This document shows positions 9,181-22,026 of a stretch of DNA of 64,000 nucleotides, piece after piece. Source of the DNA: CATQHL01 sp965242895 (GTDB taxonomy: Bacteria > Actinomycetota > Acidimicrobiia > Acidimicrobiales > CATQHL01). The DNA lies in contig OZ251507.1 in NCBI GenBank assembly GCA_965242895.1, forward strand, positions 1 to 64,000. Reading direction: 5' to 3'. Positions within the stretch are counted from its first letter, which is position 1, and every line of letters begins with the position of its first letter. A program made the translations under genes and the position numbers. The notes below the pieces were generated by a model. The model did no database searches. It worked only from the letters and a program-made list of their open reading frames with translations, and was not told the origin of the DNA.

Positions 9181-9714
9181 ATGGACAACAACATTGAGCA
9201 CTACGAAATCATCCGATTAGAACGACCGAACATTGACATTGCGATCATCGACCTAGAGAGGGCAGAGCGTGCCGTCGTCGTCGACGGCGACGACCTCAAT
9301 CCCGACTATTGGATCGACGCTAAAAACTGCCCGTCCCGCAAATTCGGACAACTCCTGCGGGAACTCGGAGCAGGCGAAAACAACGGCATCTCAGTCTTAG
9401 CCTCCACACCCTCCGGCCCCGACCGGAAAATCGACCTAGACGAATGGGTGGGGCAACTCATCAGCATAAGCCCCTATACGGCACGGATAACACTTGAGAG
9501 GAACGACGCCCTGACGGATGCTTTAGTTGGCATTATCGTTGCCGACTACCCGCATCCCGATACGACTCGGCAATTGATTCGAGAGCAGGTACCGGACGCC
9601 ACCGATGATACGGTCAATGGGGGAGCGGCTGTTGTGGCCACCTACACCCCCGCAGGTCTAGGCATCCGAGTGCAACTTATCCGCCGCGTTCACAAGCCGA
9701 GAATGGACAGCTAG
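9181..9714 (+). CDS. Hypothetical protein, 177 residues
   Basis: ATG 9181 is preceded by an AGGAG ribosome site (GACAGGAGCAGCGA). The protein is acidic and soluble, with no signal peptide or membrane helix. Visible segments include IAIIDLERAERAVVVDGDD and a central DEWVGQLISISPYTARITL. I do not recognise the family. Nothing in the neighbours assigns a role, apart from its position inside the defence island. Confidence 0.6.
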   Translation: MDNNIEHYEIIRLERPNIDIAIIDLERAERAVVVDGDDLNPDYWIDAKNCPSRKFGQLLRELGAGENNGISVLASTPSGPDRKIDLDEWVGQLISISPYTARITLERNDALTDALVGIIVADYPHPDTTRQLIREQVPDATDDTVNGGAAVVATYTPAGLGIRVQLIRRVHKPRMDS

Positions 9715-9901
9715 CGCAGCGAAACCGACGGGATCGTTCGCAAGCGCATACACAACCCACTAATATCAACTTGGAAACGTCCGGGGGGCGATCACTAGCA
9801 GCGAACCTTACGAAAAGCTTGCGTAAAGCTATGGCGACAGGGAAGTGGGCAGTCGGGGCATCACGAACAGCGGGATGCCGGGTCGCTGACGTTGCGTCAA
9901 G

Positions 9902-10642
9902 CTATGGGGACGGGGGCGACGGGGGAGTGAGACAGGTGTTGAGCATCCGACTCAAGGCTTGTTTCTCTGAAGCATCGACAGAAAGCCCCCACTCAGTCTT
10001 CACCGCCACCCATTCTCTGGCGTAGCGGCACGTGCCTACGGCCGGCGTCCATTCGGACGGATCTTTGTCGGACTTGCGCGTGTTCACGCTGCCGGAGAGG
10101 ACGTAGAGGTTGTCGGTGTCTAGGTAGAACGCTTCCTTGCGGGCGCGCTCCCACGCATGACCTCCGCTGCGGTGCGCTTCGGCCACGGCGACTAGGTGGT
10201 CACGATGATTAGAGCCGGTGCAGCTTCCGGTGTCGTCATAGAAGGCATACCGGCACTCGACCTGCCGCCATCCCAGATAGATGTTGACTCGACTTGTCCA
10301 CGACTTGTCCCACTCCCCGCGGTCGTAGGTGACGTCGCAGCACTCGACAGCGACGCTCAGGGCTGCCAAGGTCTTCTGGTCGCTGATCGCCAGCACGTTG
10401 CCACCCTCAGCCGTAGACGGCGACGCATCCCGAGCCCCCGACGCCAGCACGTTGCCCGACTTCGCGGCACTGCTCGAGAGCGCTTCAACAATGCTGGGGA
10501 TCGTCGTGGAGGATCGAAGTGCACTTGGCAGCGGGTCTGCAACTACGGAAGTGCCTGCACAAGCAACGACTCCCAGGAACATCAAAGCGACCACGCAATA
10601 GCCGACCCGCGTGGAGGTCAGACTGGGCAACAGGCGCGCCAA
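9902..10642 (-). CDS. Secreted HNH-type nuclease (DUF1524/GmrSD C-terminal-like)
   Basis: Up to 246 residues. A basic N-terminus and hydrophobic stretch ending LMFLGVVACAG form a signal or lipoprotein peptide with a plausible lipobox cysteine. The C-terminal half carries the pattern of secreted HNH nucleases of the DUF1524 type: NHRDHLVAVAEAHRSGGHAW, then LYVLSGSVNTRKSDKDPSEW. It would act outside the cytoplasm on nucleic acid. The start is uncertain: TTG 10642 lacks a ribosome site. The frame stays open upstream through three in-frame 24-bp repeats (10641-10712) to an ATA, adding basic segments such as FTLRKVRA to the n-region. Downstream at 9715-9901 I see nothing. Confidence 0.7.
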   Translation of the reverse strand: MARLLPSLTSTRVGYCVVALMFLGVVACAGTSVVADPLPSALRSSTTIPSIVEALSSSAAKSGNVLASGARDASPSTAEGGNVLAISDQKTLAALSVAVECCDVTYDRGEWDKSWTSRVNIYLGWRQVECRYAFYDDTGSCTGSNHRDHLVAVAEAHRSGGHAWERARKEAFYLDTDNLYVLSGSVNTRKSDKDPSEWTPAVGTCRYAREWVAVKTEWGLSVDASEKQALSRMLNTCLTPPSPPSP

Positions 10643-10712
10643 CGCCCGAACCTTGCGGAGGGTGAACGCCCGAACCTTGCGGAGGGTGAACGCCCGAACC
10701 TTGCGGGGGGTG
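10641..10712. repeat. Three 24-bp tandem repeats at the nuclease start
   Basis: Three contiguous 24-base units beginning AACGCCCGAACCTTGCGG, identical apart from one base in the third. They abut the putative start of the secreted nuclease. Being a multiple of three, they would add eight residues each if translated. Confidence 0.9.
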
Positions 10713-10888
10713 AACGTTTTCTTGTTTATGGCGGGGAAGCTTTCGTAGGGGGATGCAGCGGGGGAGGGGAGTTGCGCCGATTGGGGTCAGCCGACAAAGC
10801 CCTAGGCATAGCCCTTGGCCTCGGCGCATGTCCGTCAGAACATTGCAAGGCGTCCGAGGGCTGCCCGGAACGAGCTTAGAAAGGGGGT

Positions 10889-11044
10889 GTGACAGCAGCC
10901 GGAATTAAGCAGATAGGATTAGTTGAAAGCGCCATCCGCCAAAACTCTGTTCACCGTTACAAATATGTCCATAAAATCGAAGCCAATCAAGACGAGAAGA
11001 TGAGTAAGGCTCTTGCGCTAAAGGAGGTCATGTGGGTTTGTTGA
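10889..11044 (+). CDS. Small protein, 51 residues, unknown
   Basis: A GTG at 10889 follows an AAGGGGG purine run at 10881-10887. The predicted product is polar, with segments GIKQIGLVESAIRQNS, RYKYVHKIEANQ and SKALALKEVMW. It overlaps the start of the following exonuclease fragment by 13 bases, and its own end contains that fragment's AAGGAGG ribosome site, which is typical of coupled genes. I do not recognise the family. It may be the surviving partner of a broken two-gene unit. Confidence 0.35.
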   Translation: MTAAGIKQIGLVESAIRQNSVHRYKYVHKIEANQDEKMSKALALKEVMWVC

Positions 11045-11148
11045 AATCAACGGCTATCGATTTTGTCGCAGTCGATTTTGAGACGGCGACCTGCTATCAC
11101 AACTCTGCTTGTGCGGTCGGAATGGACGCCGCTAGGTGGACGCCGTGA
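11032..11148 (+). pseudogene. N-terminal fragment of a DnaQ-type 3'-5' exonuclease
   Basis: A strong AAGGAGG (11021-11027) precedes GTG 11032. The 38 residues include AIDFVAVDFETAT, the Exo I motif (D-x-E) of DEDDh exonucleases, followed by NSACAVGM as in bacterial DnaQ-like proteins. The similarity then ends at a TGA (11146-11148) within an unrelated tail. Normal family members exceed 150 residues, so this is a truncated remnant, probably cut by a deletion. Confidence 0.65.
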
Positions 11149-11393
11149 GAGCTCCAGGTGGCAATCCACATACTCGTGCTTTGCTCACGATCCTGGTCGC
11201 GTTCGTCGCCGCTTTCGTGGCGCTTTTCGTCGTCCTGATTCCGCTGGCCTTGGCGGGAGTGCCGCGAGGGGTGCTTGATCCTTTAGGGATCGCCGTCTGG
11301 CACGCCGGGGGAATAATCGCGGGGGTCGTCTACTACCGGAGAAGTAAGGACACCACAAAAAGCGCTCCTGCTCCACACAGAGGCGATCATTGA
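11136..11393 (+). CDS. Possible small membrane protein, 85 residues
   Basis: From GTG 11136 the frame gives two hydrophobic helices (about LVAFVAAFVALFVVLIPLAL and a shorter segment near IIAGVVYY) with a basic, polar C-terminus. It overlaps the end of the exonuclease fragment and has only a weak ribosome site. No family recognised. It could be a real small membrane protein or a chance frame. Confidence 0.3.
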   Translation: MDAVRAPGGNPHTRALLTILVAFVAAFVALFVVLIPLALAGVPRGVLDPLGIAVWHAGGIIAGVVYYRRSKDTTKSAPAPHRGDH

Positions 11394-11838
11394 CTCACGC
11401 ACCGGTCGGGAATATGACCTCATGGATCAATTCCAGGAACAGGGGAGATATTTCCCCGTCTACCAAACAGTAACGCAGCGGCGGCCGCAGGGGTCCGCTT
11501 AGCTCCTCTTTACACAAATGCCACAGGACGGCAGGTGAAGCTTTGAGCGCCTGCCAGTACACCGCCGCTGGGCACGACCACCTACGAGACGCGGGCGGAA
11601 GGGCCTGCCTTCACCCTCCACAGCCTCCGCCTAAATGGACATGGGTCGGCGCTGCGGTGATCGAGTGGTCAATCGGCGGAGAAATAAATACATCACTGGC
11701 GGTCGCGGACGTTCCATATCTCATATCAACTGAAACACTGATACCAAACTAGTTTTAAGCAATAAATTGCGGAAGTCTATGGCAGACAATTAATAAGCTA
11801 ATAGAGAGTCACGACCACAACGTTAACGAGTAACTTTA
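11394..11838. other. Intergenic: no supported gene
   Basis: One short plus-strand frame (11543-11752) lacks a ribosome site and recognisable sequence, so I leave it uncalled. The end (about 11740-11840) becomes AT-rich and leads into the methylase remnant. Confidence 0.4.
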
Positions 11839-12066
11839 AAATCCCCCGGTCGGGCTGGTGAACACCAGGAACAACCCTGAGGTTGCTTCCATGTTCTATT
11901 CCCAGACCTAGACCAAGGTTTCCGAACACGATCCTCATATTGGCCTTGAATCGATATGGGAGGGGAATCGAAGCCGGATACGCTTGGGATAGAAGGCATG
12001 GGTCAAGAAAGACGAGCGCGAAAAGTTAGCCGCGCCGACGGTTTCGATGCATGTGCATGAACGAAT
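11839..12066 (+). pseudogene. Decayed 5' remnant of a Mod methylase gene
   Basis: This stretch aligns by eye with the N-terminal coding part of the intact Mod genes at 17666 and 27238. Shared words include CGGTCGGGCTGGTGA, ACACGATCCTCA, TATGGGAGGGGAA and GACGGTTTCGATGCATGTGC. In-frame stops and small indels break it everywhere, and similarity fades just before the unrelated Mod gene at 12094. It is a dead fragment of a third copy of that family. Confidence 0.8.
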
Positions 12067-12093
12067 ACTTTCTGTTAGCATAAACCCCGATGC

Positions 12094-13862
<1,769 letters not shown>

Positions 13863-13884
13863 GCGAGTAACCCACCGAAACTCT

Positions 13885-16413
13885 ATGGAGCTCAAAGAAT
13901 ATCAAGTTGCGACGCTAGATGCCTTTACTCGCTGGCTAGACGAGTTAGCCGCAGCAGAACACCAGTCAGTCAAATCAGCAAATGCTCTAAGAGAAGCGAA
14001 TGCGAATATTCCTCCCGATGTGCTCAACTTCCCGAAGACTGCTTGGCAGAAACTTGCCGAGAAAGGCGGTGTAGCAAGAACCGCAGGCAAAGAGTATGTC
14101 TCACGCACAGACGACGCTGATCGCCCCATACCGCACATCTGTTTCAAAATCCCCACCGGCGGCGGCAAGACTCTGCTGGCCGCAGCAGCGCTGGAACGCC
14201 TCGGGAGACAGACCGGTCTGACGCTCTGGATAACCCCGACAAAAGCCATATTTCAGCAGACCAAGACTGCTCTCAACCACCGCGAGCACCCTTACCGACA
14301 GATGCTGGAGAGAGCCAGCGGCGGCAGAGTCAAACTCCTTGACAAGGAAGACGTCTTCACTAGGGCAGACGTGGAGCACTACATGTGCGTGATGCTCCTG
14401 ATGCTGCCTGCCGCCAATCGCCGGAAAGGGCGCGATTTCTTGCGGATGTTCAAAGATTCTGGCCGCTATCCGACGTTCTTCCCAGACAGCGACGATGTCT
14501 TTGGAGACGCCCGTCTTCTGAATGATCACCCCGACTTGGACACCTCGGAAACTTCGCCTGGAGGTTTGGTCAAGCACAGCCTTTTCAACGTGTTCAAGAT
14601 GCTGCGCCCTGTAGTGGTATTGGACGAGGCCCATAAAGCGTACGGAGCAAAGTCAAAAGAATCCAACCAAGAATTTGTCCGCTCGGTTAATCGTCTGGAT
14701 CCCAGCTTGGTGATAGAGCTGTCAGCCACTCCCAATCGCGGTATCAGCAACCTGCTTGTTGATGTCTCCGGGGTTGAGCTCAAACAAGAGGAAATGATAA
14801 AACTGCCCGTTCAAGTCACTTCATACAAAGAATACGAGTGGCAGCACACACTGACGGGCGCCCACGAAGAACTCGACAAGCTAGAAGCGGAAGCCAACTC
14901 TCTCCACCACAGCGAAGGCCGCTACATCCGCCCCATCGCAGTGGTTCGGGTGGAACGCACAGGCAAGAATCAGAGAGACGGAGAGAGAGTCCACTCTGAA
15001 GATGTGAGAGACTACCTGTCGCAAAACTTGGGTGTGCCATCGGAACAAATCGCAGTCAAATCGTCAGAGTTGGATGAGTTAGGAAAAGAGGATTTGCTTT
15101 CGGGATTTTCGCCTATCAGGTGGATCATCACGAAGGCTGCTTTGATGGAAGGTTGGGACTGCCCATTCGCCTACTTGCTTGTGGTATTGGACAACACGCG
15201 GGCGCAAAAATCTATAACCCAGTTGCTCGGAAGAGTAATGCGCCAACCAGATGCTCAGCGAACAGGCAGGGAGAAATTAGACCAGTGCTATGTGTATTGC
15301 TGGAACACCGAGGTGGGAAATGCCGTCCAGTATGTAAAGAACGGCTTGGAGGCTGAAGGTTTGACCGGTCTGGGCGACGATGTGTTCTCGGTGTCCGATG
15401 AAGTTCAGCCCCGAAAGATTGCGCGACGCAAAAAGTTCAGAAACAGCGAAATTTTCTTGCCCAAAGTCTTGCATCAGCAAGACGGAGAATGGGAAGAACT
15501 CGACTATCAGCGACACATTCTCACTGGTGTCGACTGGTATTCACTTGAGGCTCACGATCCGCAAAGCAGCGCCCTAGACAGAGCTGGCATCCAGCAAGCA
15601 ACCGTGGATGTCGGTGCGCCCACGGTCTGGCATAGAGACCGAGACTTACCCATAGAGAAGACCGTCCAAATCTCATGGTATGCCAGACGGCTAGCCGACC
15701 TCGTGCCTAATCCATGGCAGGCCTCTCGCATTGCTCAAGACTTAGTTGACAAATTCAGGCAGGGTGATCGGTTAGATGAGGAAGTTTACGACAGGCGATC
15801 TCAACTGGCTCACGAGTTGCGGGCACATGTCTCGAGTTCCATAGAAACCCGCACTCGGCAAGTGTTTCACCAAAAGGTAGCGGACGGCTCAATACGATTT
15901 GACCTTGAGGCGGGCTTGCCCAGTTACCAGATGATCGAGAAATACGAGATACCGGCAAGCATTGACGAACACGCTCTTACAAAGTATGGAGAGTCGCTGC
16001 AACTGAGCCTGTTCGAACCAATTTTTGAAAGCCAATTCGACAGCAAGTTGGAACGCAATTTCGCTCGCTACATGGATGAACATAGAGCCATTAGATGGTG
16101 GCATCGCGTGGCTGTTCGACAAAGAGGCGAGTACTACCTGAAAGGCTGGAAACGGGATCGCATCTGGCCAGATTTCATTGCGATGGCCGACGACTCCTCC
16201 GGAAAGTCGCAACTCCTAATATTTGAGACAAAGGGAGAATACTGGCGAGACACCCCCGACACGGAATATAAGGAAAGCGTTCTAAAGACGCTGGAAAAAG
16301 CATTCAACTGCGGGACGATGACCATCAACGAAGGCCCCGCCAAAGGCGTCTTCCGACTAGTCTTCGAAGACGATTTCGCCTCAGCCTTCGCAAGTTTGAA
16401 TGAGGGTGCCTGA
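13885..16413 (+). CDS. Type III-like restriction subunit Res1
   Basis: An 842-residue superfamily 2 helicase-nuclease. Walker A is FKIPTGGGKTLLAA (about residue 88), Walker B LDEAHKAYG (about 246), then a SATPNRG motif and a C-terminal helicase motif near ITQLLGRVMRQP. The last 90 residues hold a PD-(D/E)XK-type nuclease: PDFIAMADD, then LLIFETKGEY. Type III Res subunits translocate or diffuse along DNA and cleave only in complex with Mod. It follows mod1 by 22 bases, consistent with an operon. If Mod1 is off, Res1 should be inactive, which is the usual safeguard in phase-variable type III systems. Confidence 0.9.
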   Translation: MELKEYQVATLDAFTRWLDELAAAEHQSVKSANALREANANIPPDVLNFPKTAWQKLAEKGGVARTAGKEYVSRTDDADRPIPHICFKIPTGGGKTLLAAAALERLGRQTGLTLWITPTKAIFQQTKTALNHREHPYRQMLERASGGRVKLLDKEDVFTRADVEHYMCVMLLMLPAANRRKGRDFLRMFKDSGRYPTFFPDSDDVFGDARLLNDHPDLDTSETSPGGLVKHSLFNVFKMLRPVVVLDEAHKAYGAKSKESNQEFVRSVNRLDPSLVIELSATPNRGISNLLVDVSGVELKQEEMIKLPVQVTSYKEYEWQHTLTGAHEELDKLEAEANSLHHSEGRYIRPIAVVRVERTGKNQRDGERVHSEDVRDYLSQNLGVPSEQIAVKSSELDELGKEDLLSGFSPIRWIITKAALMEGWDCPFAYLLVVLDNTRAQKSITQLLGRVMRQPDAQRTGREKLDQCYVYCWNTEVGNAVQYVKNGLEAEGLTGLGDDVFSVSDEVQPRKIARRKKFRNSEIFLPKVLHQQDGEWEELDYQRHILTGVDWYSLEAHDPQSSALDRAGIQQATVDVGAPTVWHRDRDLPIEKTVQISWYARRLADLVPNPWQASRIAQDLVDKFRQGDRLDEEVYDRRSQLAHELRAHVSSSIETRTRQVFHQKVADGSIRFDLEAGLPSYQMIEKYEIPASIDEHALTKYGESLQLSLFEPIFESQFDSKLERNFARYMDEHRAIRWWHRVAVRQRGEYYLKGWKRDRIWPDFIAMADDSSGKSQLLIFETKGEYWRDTPDTEYKESVLKTLEKAFNCGTMTINEGPAKGVFRLVFEDDFASAFASLNEGA

Positions 16414-16435
16414 CTGCCTGACTAGAGTCAGGCAG
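16414..16435 (+). terminator. Hairpin directly after res1
   Basis: CTGCCTGAC (16414-16422) pairs perfectly with GTCAGGCAG (16427-16435) around a four-base loop, one base past the res1 stop. No T-run follows, so it may be a terminator of the T-poor kind or an RNA-stabilising structure. Confidence 0.6.
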
Positions 16436-16442
16436 TTCCGTA

Positions 16443-16640
16443 ACCGGTGGGGAGGGGTGACCGGTGGGGGAAGGGGGGATCAGAGGGGAATAGGAGGCCA
16501 TTTTGAAGAAGGGGGGCTATTTCAACCGGTGGGGATGGGGGACCGGTGGGGAAGGGAGGACCTAATTCTCAACCGGTGGGGATGGGGGACCGGTGAGGGA
16601 GGGGGACTATTTTCAAACCGGTAGGGGAGGGAGGACTATT
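16443..16640. repeat. G-rich ACCGGTGGGG repeats
   Basis: Seven copies of ACCGGTGGGG-like words (at 16443, 16460, 16525, 16542, 16572, 16589 and 16617), each followed by further G runs, partly arranged as about 47-base imperfect units with ACTATTTTCA spacers. The G-runs could form quadruplexes. They fill the gap between res1 and a lipoprotein gene. Confidence 0.8.
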
Positions 16641-16693
16641 TTCATATAGTTATGGTGGCAATCCTCCCACCACTTATCTGATTTTCCTATCCC

Positions 16694-17401
16694 ATGAAAT
16701 ATTTGTTGGTTTTCATTATTCTCGTCTCGGCGTCGTGCGGACAATTACCCGCCGACGACGCCCCGACGAGTACGGAGACGACGAGAGCACCTAGCCGTCC
16801 GTCCACGGAGACGACCCCACCCCCGCCTGAAGATCCCCCTGACCCGGATACCGAAGAACAACTGAAGACGCTTGAGAGCCCGTCTACGACGACGAAACGC
16901 TCTTACCCGACGACTGCTGACACGACACTACCCTCGACGCCGCCCCTGCTGCAGTGTGGAGTTAACGAGGGGGAGAACTACGCTTATTTTCTCGAAATTC
17001 GAACAACCCCGTCAATATCGAGTGATGTAAAAGAATTTCTAGACGAAGGCAAACTAGATGTACAGTTTGTCTGCGACAAAATTGCCGAATTTGCTGATGG
17101 CCGCGTGGGTGCTTACTCACCGAACGGGTCGCCCTGCGCCTCGGTGGAGCAAAAGGGCCTCAGACTGAACATGACGTTCATTGACCCCCCGCCCCTCGAG
17201 GACGACATGGCTGATCTCTGTTCCGCTACAGCGGAGCTTTTGGGAGCCATGATTCATGCCGAGATAGCCACGATTCATGCCGAGAAAGCCAAAGAGTTAG
17301 CCAAGAAAGCCAGAGATAGCATCATGAAATGCCTAGTCACGGGGGATGTTTTTACCTTATGCCACAATCCAGATGCGGAAGACAGTGTCAACATCAGATG
17401 A
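16694..17401 (+). CDS. Putative lipoprotein with Thr/Pro-rich linker
   Basis: A 235-residue protein. The N-terminus MKYLLVFIILVSASCG is a classic lipoprotein signal with the lipid-attachment cysteine at position 15. A Thr/Pro/Glu-rich linker follows (about residues 20-75), then a small cysteine-containing domain and an Ala/Lys/Glu-rich helix (AEIATIHAEKAKELAKKA). No known domain recognised. Two other lipoproteins of similar design occur in the island (20500 and 43039). It is probably anchored to the outer face of the cytoplasmic membrane. Confidence 0.7.
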   Translation: MKYLLVFIILVSASCGQLPADDAPTSTETTRAPSRPSTETTPPPPEDPPDPDTEEQLKTLESPSTTTKRSYPTTADTTLPSTPPLLQCGVNEGENYAYFLEIRTTPSISSDVKEFLDEGKLDVQFVCDKIAEFADGRVGAYSPNGSPCASVEQKGLRLNMTFIDPPPLEDDMADLCSATAELLGAMIHAEIATIHAEKAKELAKKARDSIMKCLVTGDVFTLCHNPDAEDSVNIR

Positions 17402-17665
17402 TTCAACAGCGAATGAAATCAAACCCCTCCGACCCTCAAACGACCCCAAATTCGCCCCGCGTGCGCTCTGAGGGAACGAGAGGCGGCTCGCTACTCGTGA
17501 GCGTCACTCGACACTCCTTACGGGAGGAAGTGTCGGAAGAGGCTTGGACAGGGCAGCAAATGTGAACCCGGGCAGCACCGCTGGGTGGGCAGCGACAAAC
17601 TACTGGAGGAAGATGCTTGGACGGGTATCAAATGCGAACCGAAGCAAGCTATTAAGCTAATCGGG

Positions 17666-20381
<2,716 letters not shown>

Positions 20382-20499
20382 GAAGGATGCGCCGCAGTTA
20401 GGCGGACGTGTCTCAGCGCTCGGCGGCAGCACTCACTCGGAGAGGGCTGCTGTCTCGTTGGGCGAAGGAGGATATCCCTCCGTCAGGCGCGGGGCTGGG

Positions 20500-21204
20500 T
20501 TATTCGTCTTGCTCCACAGGGGGTCCGAGTATTTCCGCTGCCGCCGCGAATGCTCTGCTCGCTGCCCGCCAGTCCTCAGCGGCAGCGAGCATGTCCTGGT
20601 TTGCGTCGCTGTTCGTAACGAGTTCCGCCCGCCTCGCCATTGCCTCGCTGTTACGCGCCCAAGTACCCGCTAACTCGGGATTGGATCCGGGTTGATCGTG
20701 TTCAGCGTTTTGGAGTTGCACCTCCGCCCAGCCGCGTTCTATTTCCGCCATCCCTCTTATCGCTTTGGCTACTGCGGCGAATTCCTCGGGGGAATAAGAA
20801 TCGTCCTGGGCTGCGCCCCATCCACTGGTGGTGGTCGTCGAACTCCTCCACTCATCTCTGAGCCGCACCAGGGCGTCCCTCCGACAGGTGCGACGAGCGT
20901 CGGACGTGGGGTGCAATAGGTCGCAGTCGGAGTGTTGCTGATTTAGCCGCACCCTGTATTCGGGCGGCAATTCGATCTCCGCCATAGCCTCGATGAATTC
21001 CCGTCTGATGTCGCAGGCGCTCTGGTCGTAGCGCTCTTCACACCACCAGTTCATTAGCGCTCTGGGTCTGATCTCCAACCGGATGCCCGCAGTAGTGGTA
21101 GTAAATGATCTTGGAGAGGTGCTATAGGAGGAGGTCGTTGATCCGCACGCCGCGAGCGTAAGGATCAGGGCGACGGCGAGGGCTAGTCGGGGCATTGGTC
21201 TCAC
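20500..21204 (-). CDS. Putative lipoprotein, unknown function
   Basis: A 234-residue protein with signal ALAVALILTLAACGS; the lipobox LAAC marks the lipid-attached cysteine. A Ser/Thr-rich linker follows, then a cysteine-containing domain (WWCEERYDQSACDIRREF, CDLLHP, CRRDALVRLRDEW), and an Ala/Glu-rich C-terminal half that is probably helical. Not recognised. It sits on the opposite strand to the Mod2 gene and 118 bases beyond its end. Confidence 0.65.
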   Translation of the reverse strand: MRPMPRLALAVALILTLAACGSTTSSYSTSPRSFTTTTAGIRLEIRPRALMNWWCEERYDQSACDIRREFIEAMAEIELPPEYRVRLNQQHSDCDLLHPTSDARRTCRRDALVRLRDEWRSSTTTTSGWGAAQDDSYSPEEFAAVAKAIRGMAEIERGWAEVQLQNAEHDQPGSNPELAGTWARNSEAMARRAELVTNSDANQDMLAAAEDWRAASRAFAAAAEILGPPVEQDE

Positions 21205-21341
21205 TCCTGTCTGATGCGCCCCCTACTCGACAAGCACTAGGCGCCAATTTGGGCTCTCAGGGGCGGGAGTATCTCGCCCTATGAGCGAGCGGGTGGATTC
21301 GTTAGGTTAGTCGGTTGCGCTGTGAGGGACTAAGGCGGCGC

Positions 21342-21785
21342 TCACCCGGGCGTGTCGCCGCTTTCGCCCTCGTTCGGGGGGTCTGCGGGCGCCAGCCCGT
21401 CGATGTCGCGGTGCGTGGTGCCTTGCTTGCTCGTCCATGTGGCGACTTTGATCGTCCACCATCCGCCAATGGCGGAACGCAGGTCTAGCTTGAGGTTGCC
21501 GTCGTATGCGCCGTCTTCGTTCCGGTCGGCGTGGCCGAGCAACTCTTCTATCTTCTTCGCGTTGATGAAGCCCGTCCTAGGGGTGACCCAGAGATTGAAA
21601 TCGGCGTGCCCTGACACCGGCTTCCCGTCGATGGTGCTGTGGACGTCGAACGTCAGCCGGTGGTAGGGCGTCCCCGTCACGTTGGCCCGCCCCTTTCTGT
21701 ATTCGATGGCTTTCGCCAGGTACTCGCCTGGGAGGACGTGGTCTTCGTGGTCTTGCTGCGGTCGTCTGCGGCGGAAAAGTCTCAT
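21342..21785 (-). CDS. Hypothetical protein, 147 residues
   Basis: ATG 21785; the protein starts with a very basic segment (RLFRRRRPQQ), then a compact domain with PGEYLAKAIEYRKG, HRLTFDV, GHADFNLWVTPRTGFINAKK and KVATWTSKQGTTHRDIDG. The pattern of a PGEY opening, a beta-rich core and a Lys/Ile segment vaguely resembles phage DUF669-type proteins, but I am not confident. It has no signal peptide. Upstream (21786-22026) lie only G-rich repeats. Confidence 0.5.
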   Translation of the reverse strand: MRLFRRRRPQQDHEDHVLPGEYLAKAIEYRKGRANVTGTPYHRLTFDVHSTIDGKPVSGHADFNLWVTPRTGFINAKKIEELLGHADRNEDGAYDGNLKLDLRSAIGGWWTIKVATWTSKQGTTHRDIDGLAPADPPNEGESGDTPG

Positions 21786-21837
21786 TAGGCGCTCCTGATC
21801 GTCGGCGGGGGAGGGGAGTGCCAGGATACTCAGCGGG

Positions 21838-21990
21838 TCGCACCGGCGGGGACGGGGGGCAGGCTCACCGGTCGGGGGGCGGCGGTGAGGCGTCTGGGCG
21901 CACCGGCCGAGACAGCGGGGCGCACCGGCCGGGGAGGCGGAGATCGGGGCGGCGGAGACGTCGGGTCACACCGGCCGGGGCGACTAGCAC
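21838..21990. repeat. G-rich CACCGGCCGGGG repeats
   Basis: Five imperfect copies of CACCGG(C/T)CGGGG-type words, related to the ACCGGTGGGG elements at 16443-16640. They lie between oppositely oriented genes. Confidence 0.65.
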
Positions 21991-22026
21991 CAATTTCTGA
22001 GCCCATAAATTCAGAATCCTGAACTA

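Noticed and set aside
11543..11752. 69-residue plus-strand ORF
   Set aside because: No ribosome site, no recognisable sequence, and it lies between decayed fragments.
17585..17665. Upstream start of Mod2 at 17585
   Set aside because: The intact relative Mod3 begins at the MPRKTSKPIE methionine, which corresponds to 17666; the upstream 27 residues have no counterpart.
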